The notes beneath the pieces are model-generated. The model did no database searches and was not told the origin of the DNA. It was given only the letters and a program-made list of their open reading frames with translations. Made by a program: the position numbers and the translations under genes. From Hyalella azteca (lineage: Eukaryota > Arthropoda > Malacostraca > Amphipoda > Hyalellidae), in assembly GCF_000764305.2 (NCBI RefSeq), contig NW_025944352.1, positions 295,890 through 359,889 on the forward strand: 64,000 bases of DNA, written 5' to 3'. Of this stretch, positions 24,140-37,867 are shown in pieces (within the stretch, counting starts at the first letter, position 1; the number at the start of each line of letters is the position of its first letter).

Positions 24140-25190
24140 TTGGTGCCGTGACCAGGATTGGTGATGTTGCAGTTTCCATCACAGTGATCCGTGAACTTGA
24201 ACTTCATTCAAGTTATTCATGATGACAGACCGTGCCTTAAGAAGAGAGGATGTCACCGAGCCGAGGTTATCAAGCTGCGTAAGGAAGTCGAGGCACTTCT
24301 TGTTGAAGACGTCCAGAGGTCTGATCGGATACCTTTAAGTGTTTCGAAGTGAGTTGTGCAAACAACGTGACTCTATTGCCAAACTTGACGAAAGTGTGAT
24401 GGACCTCGTGCATCGATGTTGTCGATATTGACAAGAACATTGCAGAGGCTTCGGTCATCAGCATGCCATTTGCCGAAACGTTTTTTATTATTGGCATAGT
24501 GACACTGAAAACTATAAATTCAAAGCTTGCAAGCGATGCTTGTGACGCTATGCCGAAATCGGAGATGCTCAAATTGCCTTCTATTAACTTGCCATTTTTC
24601 GATGGGTTAATACTAATGTGGCAACAGTTTTATGTCCTGTTCAAAACATCAATTCACGACCGCACTGATGTGGGGTATGCAAGTAATTTTCATTATTTGT
24701 TATCACAGTTCCGAGGCAAGTTTTCCGACTGATCATCCGCTTTGATCACACAAGTGCAAAATATCAAGAAGCTGTTAAACTCCTTAATGATACTTATGGC
24801 AACAAAAGGAAACAAGTTGAAGCTCACATACACGCTATTCTAAATTTCAACCACCAATGGCTACTGAGAAGGATCTCTCTAGATTCCTGGCACAGTACGA
24901 GGGGCATATCAGAGGTCTAAATTCCCTATAATTCAAAGTCGATGATGCAAGTTACGTTGATGCGACGATTATTATTCGCAAGCTTCCCAAGAAGATCAAA
25001 GAAAACATTAACGGTGAGGAACGTTCTGATCATTGGGATCTGATCTCGCTTCGCAAGGCCATATTGACGGAGATAGGACACGTGCAAGCTACCGAACATC
25101 TCGAACTAGACCACTGTGATTTCGACGATCAACTCGAGAATTCTAAATCCGGCACGTTGTCTCTACTTGTGAGTTCTGGAGTGACCTCTC
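24140..25190 (+). mobile_element. BEL/Pao LTR retrotransposon relic: primer-binding-like site and broken gag
   Basis: TTGGTGCCGTGACCAGGAT at about 24140-24158 has the form of the region after a 5' LTR in BEL/Pao elements. Downstream in several frames are typical gag pieces: EVIKLRKEVEALL, then LKLPSINLPFFDG with W-x-x-F and IHDRTD, AKYQEAVKLLNDTYGN, DLSRFLAQYEGHIRGL, and DATIIIRKLPKKIKENI with a W-D-L block. Frameshifts and stops at about 24345, 24735, 24855 and 24930 separate them, so the gene is broken. No protease, reverse transcriptase or integrase follows and I could not place LTR ends. The presumed LTR is somewhere in 23.7-24.14 kb. Confidence 0.75.
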
Positions 25191-28100
25191 TGCGATTAAT
25201 TAACTTATTTAGTTTCGAGTTGCAATAAATTTAAGATGAGCATAAAAACAGGAAAAGTCGAAGTTTTCGATTTTATCCCCAGACGCTCCTCTTAAGACTG
25301 CCCAAAGTCGGCAGTAACGAGCTAGAAAATTAAAAATTTTCATCAATTGACTGCGACAATGACATCAAGCGATGCAGTGCAGCAACTAATTTTGGTGCCG
25401 TACATGTCAACGATAAAATATTAAATCCTTATAGGAGGTGGAATTAGATGGTCGAGCGGTTCGCTGGCTTATTCAAAGGACCGAGGAGGAACAAGCCGAG
25501 ACACGGACTGACGTAATATAGATTACATTGTACAACTAAAAGATGAGTAGCACAGTTCTTCTGGTCCTACATGAATATACGATTCCGAGTTATAATATTA
25601 TTGTAGGAAATTACATTAATACACGCATTTCTCTTGATACATAAACCCAATCTCTGCCTGTCAGCTAGAAAATCATCTTATGAAGTGCGCCCGTGAAGAC
25701 CTCGTTGACTCATCGGCCCCCATTGTTGCGTGCGCTTCGTCCTGTTGGAAATTTTCCACCGATCCCAGTTGAAGAAATTTGTTACTCTAAAAATATCATA
25801 AAAGTTATTCTATTCTTCGCTCTTCAGGCATCTATGCTGTGGATCTTAACGAAAGATTTAAAAGATAAGTTTACCGAGTATCATTCTCTGACAAACCCGT
25901 CTGCTTTCTTTTATCAATTTGTAATGGCTGAGCGCGGAACGTTAACAGCGTTACAGGAGGCTCTTAACGTCGTTATATACGTTAACGCAGGGCGCCGGAA
26001 GCAGGGAGGCACACGACACATGGCCTACCAAAATTGGTGTCCACATTCCCGAGCGCTCGCGAGGGCTGCTGAGGCTCATTATCGTGGAGCGTTATTCGGC
26101 AGGGCGAAATATTAGGGGATGAGATTGCACGCTTTTCGAAAATATGAGAAGCAAAAGATTGCAGCTGACGAAAAAAAAACAAATGTAGAAAAATATTGTG
26201 ATGCGTAAATTGCGTACTCTGCTCAAATTGCATTTACTGAATTTAATTTTTTTAATTGAGGCTCATCAGAGAGATCTTTCATTGTTTTATTCTGCCATTT
26301 GTCGCTTCATTCCTGGAACGCCCAAATTCACCTACAACTAAAATTTCGCAGTTTAAGCATTTGAGAACATAACCAGTCAAAAAGTCTTGATCATTTCATC
26401 GGAGATTTAAGCTTGAAAAAACGATCAAGTGACTGGAATGAGTGATTAACCATCCTGCACTGAAATTGTCTAGGTTATTCTCATTAACAGTTGTGATTAT
26501 TCGAGGCAATATGTGAGGGTGAAACACCGAGGTGTAATACTTCAGAATACCGATGATACATGCATGGTCCCTCTATATATAGGCATGTGTTTTGCAATAG
26601 GCTGATTTGCGTAGTTAGCTTCTATGGGATTCAACTGAGAAAACACGGCAAATGATCGAATTTCTTAGGGATTTTTTCAGCTCCTATAATTTTTGGATAG
26701 GACCTCAGCAGTAGATTATAAATTTGATTTCTAGTTCAGGCTTTATGTTGTTTTGAAGCCATTTTGCACTGAGAATTGTTTACGAATTGGACAACGCAAA
26801 TTTAGTTTCTTTGTTAATTTCAATTGTTTCTATAAGCCTTGGTAGGAGGAGGGCTGTGAAGCTGGACAAAAATTTTGTCCAAATAAATATGTAATTTTGA
26901 ATATATATTTTCTTACAATTTTTCGACAGATCACTGTTGTTGAAGGGGTCGCGAGATCTAATGGATAAGTGTCTCTCACACAATAATTTTTTAAATGCAA
27001 ATCCAATTGCTATAACTCCGAAGCAATATTATCAAGCCCCCAAAATTCGGTTTTTTCATCGGAAAATGTAAAATGTTTTGGCGCTTTCGAACAGCTGATC
27101 ATATTAATCTAACAATGAGAGTAAGGATGTCAGTCGTTAAATTAACCCACCGAAGCCATTCATTGTCTTGAAAAGTTCTGATAGTAACACATCCATCTTA
27201 GTTTTGGTTATGAGCCAACAGATCAGTATTGACCAAATCAAGCTGGCTAGAACGAATTGCTAAGATCAAATCGGCGATTGTATTTGGGAAATATTTAATT
27301 TATACGGTGCAGTACCATGCACGAACGGACTTTGATTTTCGGTGATGGTGGAGGATTCGCTATTTGAGCTCAAATAGAAAAAATAACAAACAGCTCGGAA
27401 TTCGAGAAAATCAAGTTTTTGGAGGCGTTCGTTGAAAAGCTGAACCTCTCTTCAATGAGCCCGCCAATGATCATCAAAATAACAATAAAAAGAGAGTTCA
27501 CCGATAAATATCTTCGAAATCTTCCAACATTTTCTAAAGAAAATAAATAAAATCTTCCAGCATTTCCAACAGCAAATAAGTGAAATCTTCCAGCATTTTA
27601 CATAGTAAATTTTTTTTCATCTGAGCATACTTTTTTACTCGCCAGCTTTAAGCTTCGGCAAAACAATAGCAATTTTTCACAAACTCCCTTGTTATCATGA
27701 AACACCCTCTATTGCAAAAAAAAATAAATATATCATGAAATACCCTCTATTGCCAAGAAAATAAATAAAAAAATTAATATTTCCCCTCTAAACCCTCATC
27801 TGCACTCCAATGAGCTGTAACTGCCCTCGTGAAGGCCAGGAATGTGCAAGCTATTTCTGAGAGCAGGGGCCGCCATGCATGCGTGCCGCGCCATTTGTCC
27901 GTGTAACGAAGTTATGAGCAGCAGATACGCAGCGCAGTGTACCTCTAGTATTGAGTCATTGTAAGCCAATGTACTGCAGGAGTAGAATTAAGAACTGTAC
28001 ACTCTAAGATTCTAATGGCTAGGCCGTGTTCTAATGAAGTTTTATTTAGTTTTATTCCCTATGAATAAAACTAAATGTACAAGAACTTTCACCCGAGTAA

Positions 28101-29207
28101 AAAGTTCTCTCATGACAATGCACTGAATAGAGTGGACGATTTAACAATTTTGATTTACACACATTTTGATAATCATTAGAGACTTTTGGGTCATGCATTT
28201 ACACTATCTTTATCGTCTCGAAGAATCTAACCTAGAGTTAAAATTAAAATTTATTGTGAGACATCAAATTAATCAATTTTTTGACCACAGCACCAACATG
28301 GAGCTCACCATCAAGCATGACTAAACCATCAAACCAGACCATACCAATAGACATTAATGCATTTAAAAAACTGCACATATATTTGTGTTGGAATTTTCGC
28401 GTATCGTTATATTTCGAGACCCAACCATCTACAAAACCGTGACCTGTTTTCCATTATATACATTCAATGCAGCTAAACTATGGATATTTGGAAACGCGTT
28501 ATTCGTTTTCTGATGTGTCACACTGAAGTCTTTAATGTCAGACAATGTTTAAACATTCAACCGTCAAAATTCAACATTCATTCGATGGCTGATGAAATAC
28601 TGAATAGCTTCATACTTGCTTTGTCACTACAGCAAATCTCCCACGAGAGTTGGTCGAAAATAAGCATAAGGGCACAAAACTCCCATGAGAGTTGGTCGGA
28701 ACTATGGAGCATCGGGGCAGATTCGCAACAATAGCTGAGCAAAAAAATTATCATTCTTGATTTATTTATGCTATCCGTGTAAGAAAGTCTTTAACCTTTT
28801 GGGGTAAAATAGATTAATATCATATTATGTCACTTTTTATAAAGAATAAAAGAGAAGTTTATCAGAGACGCAATGGAAAATACATAGAGTTCATGCAATT
28901 TATGTATTTTCACGCTATATTCACGCAATAGTCTAAAGACTTCAAAAAAACGATCAATAAGCGCGTCGCGGTTGTTCGCATTTCTCTGAAATAAATACCT
29001 TTGAAGGAAAATTAGAACAAATTATCTGAATTTTTTCTAGTCTTGACATAAAAAAATAGCGGTTAAATTTTCATTGAACAGCGGAAGCAGGTTAATGAAT
29101 CTTCCGGGTTAGCTACCGGGTTCGTGCCGGCAGGAAAATCGACGTCTTACCCGCACCTGTAACGATGCTCGAGCTATAGATTACAGATAAACTTATAATT
29201 GGGGTGC
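25191..29207. other. Non-coding stretch with one unexplained open segment
   Basis: A 140-codon plus frame (25693-26115, GTG or later start) includes a GC-rich tail. On the minus strand the same GC-rich block (about 26075-25985) follows GAGCCTCAGCAG and reads PSRALGNVDTNFGRPCVVCL. Neither is recognised. The rest is AT-rich; a short near-duplicate (CTCCCACGAGAGTTGGTCG) lies at 28637 and 28679. Confidence 0.3.
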
Positions 29208-29622
29208 CACGCTAGCGATAAATCTCCAGTTAACTTTCTTTCAGCCCAGATCCACTTATAGGTCAGGTAAGAATAGAATTAAAAAAGCTTGGGCTAATCA
29301 TGAAATGCTATGCTATTTCTAGGAGTGATTATGAGAGTTATTTCTAAAATATGTGATGAGATTTTGATGTTCAGCGATTAGAATGATCAATAAATTATTA
29401 TGTGATCAGATAGCACGCTAGCGATAAATCTCCAGTTAACTTTCTTTCAGCCCAGATCCACTTATAGGTCAGGTAAGAATGGAACTAAAATAAGCTTGGG
29501 CTAATCATGAAATGCTATGCTATTTCTAGGAGTGATTATGAGAGTTATTTCTAAAATATGTGATGAGATTTTGATGTTCAGCGATTAGAATGATCAATAA
29601 ATTATTATGTGATCAGATAGCA
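29208..29622. repeat. Tandem duplication, two copies of 206 bp
   Basis: Copies begin at 29208 and 29414 (CACGCTAGCGATAAATCTCC) and are almost identical. Each contains AACTTTCTTTCAG, then 22 bases, then CAG|GTAAGAAT, which looks like a micro-exon with good acceptor and donor. No coding context was found. Confidence 0.93.
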
Positions 29623-31567
29623 ATGTCTATTGACGACCATGATCAATAAAATTATATGTGATGAGATATAAATGTTCAAAAAGATTATGATCAAAGTTAC
29701 TTATATTTAAACTCAAAACTAATTGTCAGTTATCAGCTATTCACTCAATTATTCGTTTGTAAGAAAAGCGTTGGCATTTTAAGTACTTGCTCTTGTTACT
29801 AGCGCCTTGAGCAATTAAAATCATTAATTTATGAATACAAAACATTTTTCTCCACAAAAAGTCTGCATCCACGCATTAACCATCGTAAACGAACGCTTAA
29901 GCTGGTGTACATAAAACTTTCAATGTATTGTGGTGCGACGACAGCGAAACGCTCCGGAAAAATATAGCCTGTCTACTTCATTTTCGGGCGCTGAAATGAA
30001 CGCGTTGCAAAACCTCATTAGAGCCGCGCTAAAAAATGTCGCCTAAAATGTCAGCTAACCAAAATTTTGCAAAGCGCAGATTTGGCTTTTCTTGTTGCGC
30101 CAGGAATTTGTTGCTTCATTGGATCTGGTTCCCATTTTTAATTTAATTTAATTTGGATTATTGTTAATCCGTCAAGTATATTTTCGATAGAACCTACTTG
30201 TACGAAAAAATATAAATGAATAGCACAACTTCAGCGGTGATTGATGCAATGAAAAAGTTCATATGTTCCGCAGCTGCCAATTAAGTAGTGAGTGATGGAA
30301 ATATAAAAAATTTATTGTTCATGCGGAAAGCTTGAATATTTTCATATGCAATATGTATGTAACGGTCTCGCGTCATGATATGATAACTATATTTACTCAT
30401 CAAAAAGTAAACGTTCTACCGTTTTATTTAAAGTTGCCGCGAAAAAAATCGAGCTCTTGAGCCGAGGATCAATGTCCCTCATGTCCGGCACACAGAGATA
30501 AATATCTTTAACACAAAGTATAAAATAAAACACAATTAAGCTGATAAAATTTTAGCTTATGAAAAACGAATAACTGTCGTGTTCCATTAAAGTGAAGAAG
30601 CATTTTTTAATAATAATCCACATCATGAAATTAACAGGCGTCCAGAAAATGTCATAATGGCTTGGCTCTTATAATGAGGACATGCTAAGTTTGGCGTATC
30701 AAGAAAAGCATTTCAACAATTTGAAATTATGAAATTAGTAAAGGAGCATACAGGATTCCATTTAAATTTGAATTTTTCGTCAATTCAAACGAAATGTTGA
30801 ATGTTGAATTTGTTGAAATGTGATCTTGAATTTCAAGCAAAACGACTGCATCGACATTTTTTCGTTAAAATAATTTTCGTGACACAAGTAAAGTAAAATT
30901 CGTAAAAATTGCAAATTTTGCCGTCGAATTTGCAAAATATATTCTCCACGAATTTATGACATATCATGGATATGATTTAGAATAAAGCAAAATAACAGCG
31001 TTATGTCGAACTTTTGACTAAAAAATATCGAAAAGCAGAAGAAAGGCTTTGAATTTTGCAGTAAAATTTGCATAAATTATTTACTAAAAGACAAATATGG
31101 TGCAGCTTTCATCAGGTGTGATGACTGCATTAATTTTACACTCTAATTATGTATTTAATTTGATTTTGAGTACCAGTTGATTTTCAAAGTAAAGACAAGT
31201 GCCAGTTATTTCAAAATTTGGGATAAATTTGAGAAATCATGGTGACAATTTTTCCTAAAATGCGAAACTGGCTATACGTTTTGTGAAACTATTAGATTAA
31301 TAGCCAATAATTTGCATCAAAGATCAAATGGATCGTTCCTGAAGTAATGGTACCATCGAAAGGAACTTGAATCCTATTCAACAAAGGTTTGATTGAAATA
31401 TTGCATGCAGTAAACAACGCAGTTCGATATTCTTGAAAATTCCACAAAATAATTACGAGGTATCGATTTTAGGATAAATTTGTGGCAGCCAATCGGGCGG
31501 ATGAGACCGACGACCGCCGCTTGCTGGGCGCTGAACCTTGAAAAGCAATTTAGGCTGAACTGTCCTG
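29623..31567. other. Non-coding stretch
   Basis: AT-rich, no gene, array or paired repeat recognised. Confidence 0.45.
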
Positions 31568-32035
31568 ATGGATCACACGCGGGGACAGCGCATGATGATC
31601 TGCGTACAGGCGCATTGATGGATCACACGCGCTGACAGCGCATGATGGTCTGCGTACAGGCGCATTGATGGATCACGCGCGGTGACAGCGCATGATGGTC
31701 TGCGTACAGGCGCATTGATGGATCACGCGCGGTGACAGCGCATGATGGTCTGCGTACAGGCGCATTGATGGATCACACGCTGTCAGCGCATGATGGTCTG
31801 CGTACAGGCCTCGCATTGATGGATCACACGCGCTGTGACAGCGCATGATGATCTGCGTACAGGCGCATTGATGGATCACACGCGCGCTGACAGCGCATGA
31901 TGATCTGCGTACAGGCGCATTGATGGATCACACGCGCTGACAGCGCATGATGATCTGCGTACAGGCGCATTGATGGATCACGCGTGGTGACAGCGCATGA
32001 TGATCTGCGCACAGGCGCATTGATGGCTCAGAGCA
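31568..32035. repeat. Minisatellite, unit about 50 bp
   Basis: Nine copies of GCGCATTGATGGATCACACG, CGCTGACAGCGCATGATG and (G/A)TCTGCGTACAG. The ATGATG(G/A)TCTG position varies between copies. Diverged relatives (GTGCATTATG) extend to about 32125. Minus-strand open frames are repeat by-products. Confidence 0.93.
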
Positions 32036-32188
32036 TCGTGCATTATGCCACATGCTTTATTGACATGCATGATTGTATACGTGCATGATGAAGCGTGCAA
32101 TACAACTCGTGCATTATAGTGCAGTGATTCTTGCAATTTTGTTTCGTGCTTTACTCCATGTGCTCCGCGATGGGTTCGCTGGCGCACT

Positions 32189-32338
32189 CAGTACTCACAG
32201 CAGTGAGTGACAGAGAGCGCATTTTCTCGTCGACGAAAACATGAAGTCACGGACAGACAGACAGACAGACGGACGGACAGACGGACATGGCGAGCACAAT
32301 AGTGCATTTTTTCCATAAATGAGAAAATGCGCTAAAAA
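32189..32338. mobile_element. MITE-like repeat, family B
   Basis: Contains inverted GAGCGCATTTTCTC and GAGAAAATGCGCT near its ends, ACTCACAGCAGTGAGT at its start, and a GACA/GACG microsatellite (32250-32286) between. The same sequence occurs at 46157-46288 inside the family A element. Confidence 0.75.
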
Positions 32339-33179
32339 TCAAGTCGAAAGTTTTAAAAGTAAACGTGCCATGAACGGTCAAGTCGGCATTTTAGCGGCAT
32401 CTCTTCCAATTTTTGTGTCTTAAAAAAAACCTTAATCTTTCAGTCGTCTTATAAAGTTACCGTATCGTTCGCATCTTGTCCACCTGCAGTCTCTATATTC
32501 TGTTTCATTAATTCACGACCTATGGAAAATCAGCGTATGTCACGATTATGTCGGAGGCCTTTAGAATCTTGTTCTTATTTTTTTATACTTCTAAACTTTT
32601 TGATTTTGCTGTGTATTCGTGATTTGTTATTTGGTTAAAACAGTCTGTAATTTTCATCGTTTTATTCGGTTTTCCTGTTCTGTACGCAGATGATTTTATT
32701 TATTCAAGCATTATTAAATTATTTAACCATCAGCCATAAACACTGTTCGTTTTAACTCCATAATAGCGGAGTTTACAACGACTCGGCATTGATAAGAAAA
32801 TACAATAAATGCATTCCTGCTAAATTAAAGCCCCTGTAAACTCGACTTATGTAACTCCCCTTATATTTGTCCTATATAGAACTCCCCTAAAATATGGCCT
32901 GTATGGATCCACGTATGCATATACCATGTTTCACCCAATCGTTCGCACCATTTTTCCTCACAAGTCTGTCTACAAGCTCCTTAACAAGTATTTTATTACG
33001 TATCCATTAATATCCACTTAAATAACTGATATAATACATATTTCCCAACATCTCTGCACATGTAACCCCATTACCTGAGGCGTGCGGAGTGCGGACAGCT
33101 GAGACAGTGCCCCGTGTCCGGCGTTTACGTTCACCGACGTCGTGAGAGAAACGCGGATGAGAGACGCGGTGCAGAACAT
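32339..33179. other. Non-coding stretch; GC-rich end may be an exon
   Basis: AT-rich to 33055. 33075-33180 is GC-rich and on the minus strand ends in GCCTCAG|GTAATG with two open frames. A weak exon candidate next to an array; not recognised. Confidence 0.25.
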
Positions 33180-33480
33180 CCGCGTTGCAGAGCGTCCGCG
33201 CGTGCAGAGCGTCCACAGGGCAATCGTTCGCGGTGCAGAGCGTCCACAGGGCAATCGTTCGCGGTGCAGAACGTCCACAGGGCAATCGTTCGCGGTGCAG
33301 AACGTCCACAGGGCAATCGTTCGCGGTGCAGAACGCCCACAGGGCAATCGTTCGCGGTGCAGAACGTCCACAGGGCAATCGTTCGCGGTGCAGAGCGTAC
33401 ACGGTGCAGAGCGTGCACGGTGTAGAGCGTCCACGATACGGAGCGTCCGCTGAGCGTCCGCGGTATAAATCGTCCGCGGA
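33180..33480. repeat. Minisatellite, unit about 30 bp
   Basis: Copies of GTCCACAGGGCAATCGTTCG followed by CGGTGCAGAAC, about nine in all, with shorter GCGTCCGCGGT variants at the right. Six overlapping open frames on both strands arise from the repeat. Confidence 0.93.
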
Positions 33481-33694
33481 ATAGATCCTGGGCGAGTCAC
33501 GTGGCAACGGGAGCCTTATCTTGGCCAATGGATGACATTCTTAAACAAAATTTATGTTAAGCTGAACAAAACTGAGCCTTATTGCTGCCAGACTAAAATA
33601 TCCCTGCCAATGATAAGCTGTTAATCTATTTAATTAATTTCGTTGTTGTACGGTTGTTATTGCCGTTGAAAGGAAAGCAACAGTTATGGAAAAA

Positions 33695-33900
33695 TTTGCA
33701 CCTATAGGTATTGGTTACATTAAGTCAACATTTGCACCTATAGTTTTAGTACCAATTAGTCAACATTTGCACCTATAGTTATTGGTAACAATTAACATTT
33801 GCGCCTTTAGTTATTGGTAACAATTAGCATTTGCGCCTTTAGTTATTGGTAACATTTAGTAAACATTTTCACCTATATAGGTTGCAGACAATTACGTCTA
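33695..33900. repeat. Minisatellite, unit about 35-38 bp
   Basis: Five to six copies of CATTTGCACCTATAGTTATT followed by GGTAACAATTAGTCAA, with length variation. Confidence 0.88.
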
Positions 33901-35479
33901 GATTTTCACCTATTAAGTTTGTTAACAAATACGCAGGACTGACTTCTGCCTCAACATGTCCGTTATAAGCACAATTTTGGCACTAAAAATTGAAAGCTCT
34001 TAACCTATAATTATATTTTGATATAATTAATTTAAATAAATAACTGAACTAAATAATTAAAATTATTTAATTGAATTAAAATATAAAGTAATTTTAATTT
34101 CAAGAGAGAAGAAATGGAATTTCATGGATGTCTCCGCCATCCAGACATTTTTACGTATGCTGCGAAATGAGCATGACGTTGAATTTAAGACAAGTACGCA
34201 AACCTTCGTATCTTAATAAAAAAAAATTATAACATTGTTCATATTAAATTAAGCATGTTTTCGTTGATTTGATTGTCAACTGAGTTTGAAATATAATAAT
34301 TACGTTCTTTGTAATACTGAAATCCTTCACTTGACATTCACGCAGTAATCAGTCCCAAATTTTTCCGCATTATTTGAGAGTAAAAATAACGGTTTATCCG
34401 CAGCCATTCCCTGAATAATTTTCAATCAAATATCAGGGAATTTGCTTCTCGCATTAACTTTAATGTTCCTCTCAGGCCGCGAAACAGCCACTTCCCTGGA
34501 GTGGCCTGACATCCAAATGTCCCATCAAATCTGACGAATTCTCATCGCAATGTCAAGTGCGAAATGTAAAAATTCTAAGTGCAGAAAAGTATGCATTAGT
34601 TTTCTACACTTATTTTACTCCTCAAAAAGATTGCCAACTCTCGTTGTAATGGAATTACTTTATATTTCTACTGCTTAAAGTCGGATGGTAAAGACGAAGA
34701 CCTGAATGCCACAGAAGGATACTTCGGAAACCGACGACGGACACCTCACCTCGACGGCGGTCAGAGCCACACTGAGGACCAGAGACTGGCCTAGACACAG
34801 ATATTTGTTGGCCTAGGCTGGCGTATCACATAGTGAGGCCTAAGTGAGGCCGCTAGTGCGTTCACGCGCTGCATTATAAGTCCATTAGCTGTGCTTAACA
34901 GATCTTTAGAAGATCACAAAGCAATGGTAGTAAATCTTCTCACTGAAATTGACTTTTCGTTTGCTACCGGAATGTTGGTAAGTAGGTCAGAGAAAAAATA
35001 TTGCTACACTTGGAATGAACGTGGAGTTTTTTTTTTTTTTTTGACTTAATAAGATCACACAAATAAATAAATTCGGGCCGCAGGCAAGATAAATAACGGA
35101 GGCATGCCCGGCAGGGGAAGCGATGGGGAACGCTTCAAATACCCGATAATTAATAATATAATTAGGGTTGAAATGTGGGCATGCAAGAGCATCTAAAGGG
35201 AAACTTGAAATAATAAATATTTTATTTATTAATTATCATTCCATTATCATTTATTTTTAAATATATTTATAATGAATATATTTAATATTTAAATATTTTT
35301 CTAAACAGCCAATTAACGAAAAGCTGATTTTAAGACCAGCAATCGAGAATATATTATGTTAGAAAACTTTTTGAGATGCAGTGCATAAACCTTGATTTAG
35401 AATCGTCAGATGAGCTCAGAAGAGGGGGCAGTGAAAGGAAGCTGTACCAGTGGACTGTATCTGCGCAAATTGCGTGACC
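33901..35479. other. Non-coding stretch
   Basis: Poly-T at about 35029-35042 and a GC-richer block at 34680-34870 without a long frame. Nothing recognised. Confidence 0.4.
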
Positions 35480-36430
35480 GCAAAAACTGCACAAATCTTG
35501 TAACAACCCAGATATTGCGGCAGCACAATTGTCGCAACGACACAAATATTGTAACAGCACCACTGTCGTAACAACCTGGATATTGTGGCAGCACAATTGT
35601 CGCATCAAGGCATAGGTGTTAACTACGTAAATGTCGTGAAAGCGAAGCAGCACAATTGTTTACATAGCAGCACAATTGTTGCAACAACAGCAATAATGCA
35701 AATGGACACAATTTGTAATTGCAAAAATGCCGTATCATCACAAGTGCCGCCACAGCACCAATTCATATCAGCGAAAATTCAGAACAAACAACTAGCGTAG
35801 AGACACAAATGTTGCATTAACTATTTTCCATATTGGCAGAAAGTTCACTACAGCATAAATCTCGCGGATACGCAAGCATAGCATCGACACAAAATGCCGT
35901 TAAAACACTAAATTACAAGGAATTTAAAAGCAAAGAAAACGCCAAGAAAATTCACCATATCGATATTGAAAACGTTTCGGAGTCCAGCTCCATCATCAGT
36001 TCGACTAAACTAAAAATGAATAAAATCACTTTAAAAGTCAAAATTCAAAGACAGACATAAAACCTAAACAAGACCAATTAGTTTTAGTACAAGTTCTCGA
36101 CATCGCGAATGCAATATAGGCACAAATGGCGTAACTGCACAAATACCGCAACAACACAATTACCTTATCGTAAGATATTCATCAGGCAATAATTATTGAA
36201 CATGTTTCAATAATTGTTAATTTAATTGTTTTAATAATTGATAAACTAAAAATATTATATTGAACGCAAATAACGGAAATACCTTAACTGTCAAAATGAC
36301 ACAGATGTCGCAATGACACGCATGTCGAATAAGCACACATGTCGTTTCAGCACAAATGCCGCGATTGCAGAAATTTCGTTACAGCACAAGTGCCATAATA
36401 ACGTAATTGCGTATCAGCAAAAATATTGTA
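35480..36430. repeat. Highly degenerate repeats around CACAAATGTCGTAACAGCA
   Basis: Irregular 17-18 bp units (CACAATTGTCGCAACAAC, CACAAATATTGTAACAGC) at 35480-35760, 36105-36170 and 36295-36440. Old and mutated compared with other arrays. Confidence 0.6.
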
Positions 36431-36616
36431 ACAGCACAAATTCATCAATACTGCATTTAGTTTGCACGTACATTTTTAATGCTGAAGAACACAATATTTT
36501 AATTTTTGAGCCAGGGCCGTTAGCTATGGTTTGAGATGCATTTTGTCAGCGAGCGAAATCTTGTTATGGCTACGCCATACCTAAGCGCCAGATAAGTCGG
36601 TAAGGCCCCGGCCTTA

Positions 36617-36980
36617 TAACACCAATGTTGCAAGTCTCGGCCCCTGTCTCTTATACACATCTAGATGTGTATAAGAGACAGGCTCCGCNCGTGGCGCCAA
36701 TATTGCAAGTCTCGGTCCCGTGGCGCCAATATCGCAAGTCTCGTTCTCGTGGCGCCAATATTGCAAGTCTCGGCCCCGTGGAGCCAATATTGTGTCTCGG
36801 CCCTGCAATGCCAATATTGCGAGTCTCACCCCAACGAGGCCAACATATATTGCGAGTCTCGATCCTGCAGCGCCAATATTGCGATTCTCGACCCTACATC
36901 GTAATTATTGAAAGTCTCGGCCCAACAGGACTAACATGTTGCGAGTCTCGGACACGCAACGCCAATATTGAGGGTTACAG
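36617..36980. repeat. Minisatellite, unit about 28 bp, interrupted by a Tn5 adapter junction
   Basis: About 12 copies of GCCAATATTGCAAGTCTCGG followed by CCCCGTGG. The adapter artefact at 36644-36681 and an N at 36689 interrupt the first copies, so the true copy number is unknown. Confidence 0.9.
36644..36681. other. Tn5/Nextera mosaic-end junction (library artefact)
   Basis: CTGTCTCTTATACACATCT followed at once by AGATGTGTATAAGAGACAG: two 19 bp mosaic ends head to head, the junction adapter of tagmentation mate-pair libraries. It is not genomic. An N follows at 36689. Confidence 0.98.
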
Positions 36981-37867
36981 CCTCCCACATCGTCATTACC
37001 GAAACAGGTCCGGTTACCACAATGCAATGTCCATTAATATTGTGATGCAGAATATAATGGTGTCGAAAATATGCGAAATTAAGTAATTATACGGGTAGAA
37101 CATTTCTCTATAATAATGCACGATAGAAGAAAGGTATTGAAAACACGAGTCGATTCGAAGGTTTTAGATATCCGAAATACTTCCCACTTAGAGCTTAAAA
37201 TAATTTTTTTTCTGCACGCTTGTGTCTAAAAATTGTATCATTGGACGCCATCATGGTTTCGCTCATTGCTGCTGGAGCCGAGGGAACGATCTTTCTCATC
37301 ACGGAATTTCCAGGGCTAATTACTGCTCGAAATGAGCACTCAGTAAACTACAGGGAAGAATTAGTCGATCCGATGCTCCTACTAAGGTACTGAGTATATA
37401 CGAAATATTTATTGAATAATTATAAATGGAAGTCGAATAAGAAAATTTCGGAAGCCGGGACATCAGTTTGCTATCGGAATTTCTAAATTAGTTTCCAACA
37501 GTTTTATACAGTTCTTTTGCCAAACGAAATGTCTTTGAACTGGTGAATGAATAAATAACATTGATGAAGTAACATAAATTGTAAGGAAACTTTCAAAATT
37601 CTTTGGTTAACAGAAACATTTTCCACTCTAATCTGGCAACAAAAAACTTAATGATTGGTCATTAATATAATACTTCCGACGGAACTGCTGATGCCACCCC
37701 AGCAGCGCTGGTGTAGCTCTGAGGCAGTATAAAATACAGCTCTGCCTTATATGTATAGGCTGTTGTGTGTCAGTGCTGGCGTGGTTATGAGGCAGCGATG
37801 TTTAGCTCATGGGATGAGCTGGATAATAAGCATGCTGTTCGGTAGAGCATGCCTGGCGGTAGTGCTG
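36981..37867. other. Mostly non-coding; one short frame
   Basis: A 46-codon frame at 37253-37393 (plus) starts MVSLIAAGAEGTIFLITEFP and ends after LLLRY; its last bases CTAAG|GTACTG could be a donor. Not recognised. Confidence 0.25.

Noticed and set aside
33007..33528. Several open frames of 95-173 codons on both strands
   Set aside because: They lie on a 30 bp tandem array, and all frames open together because the unit lacks stops. The peptides are exact repeats.
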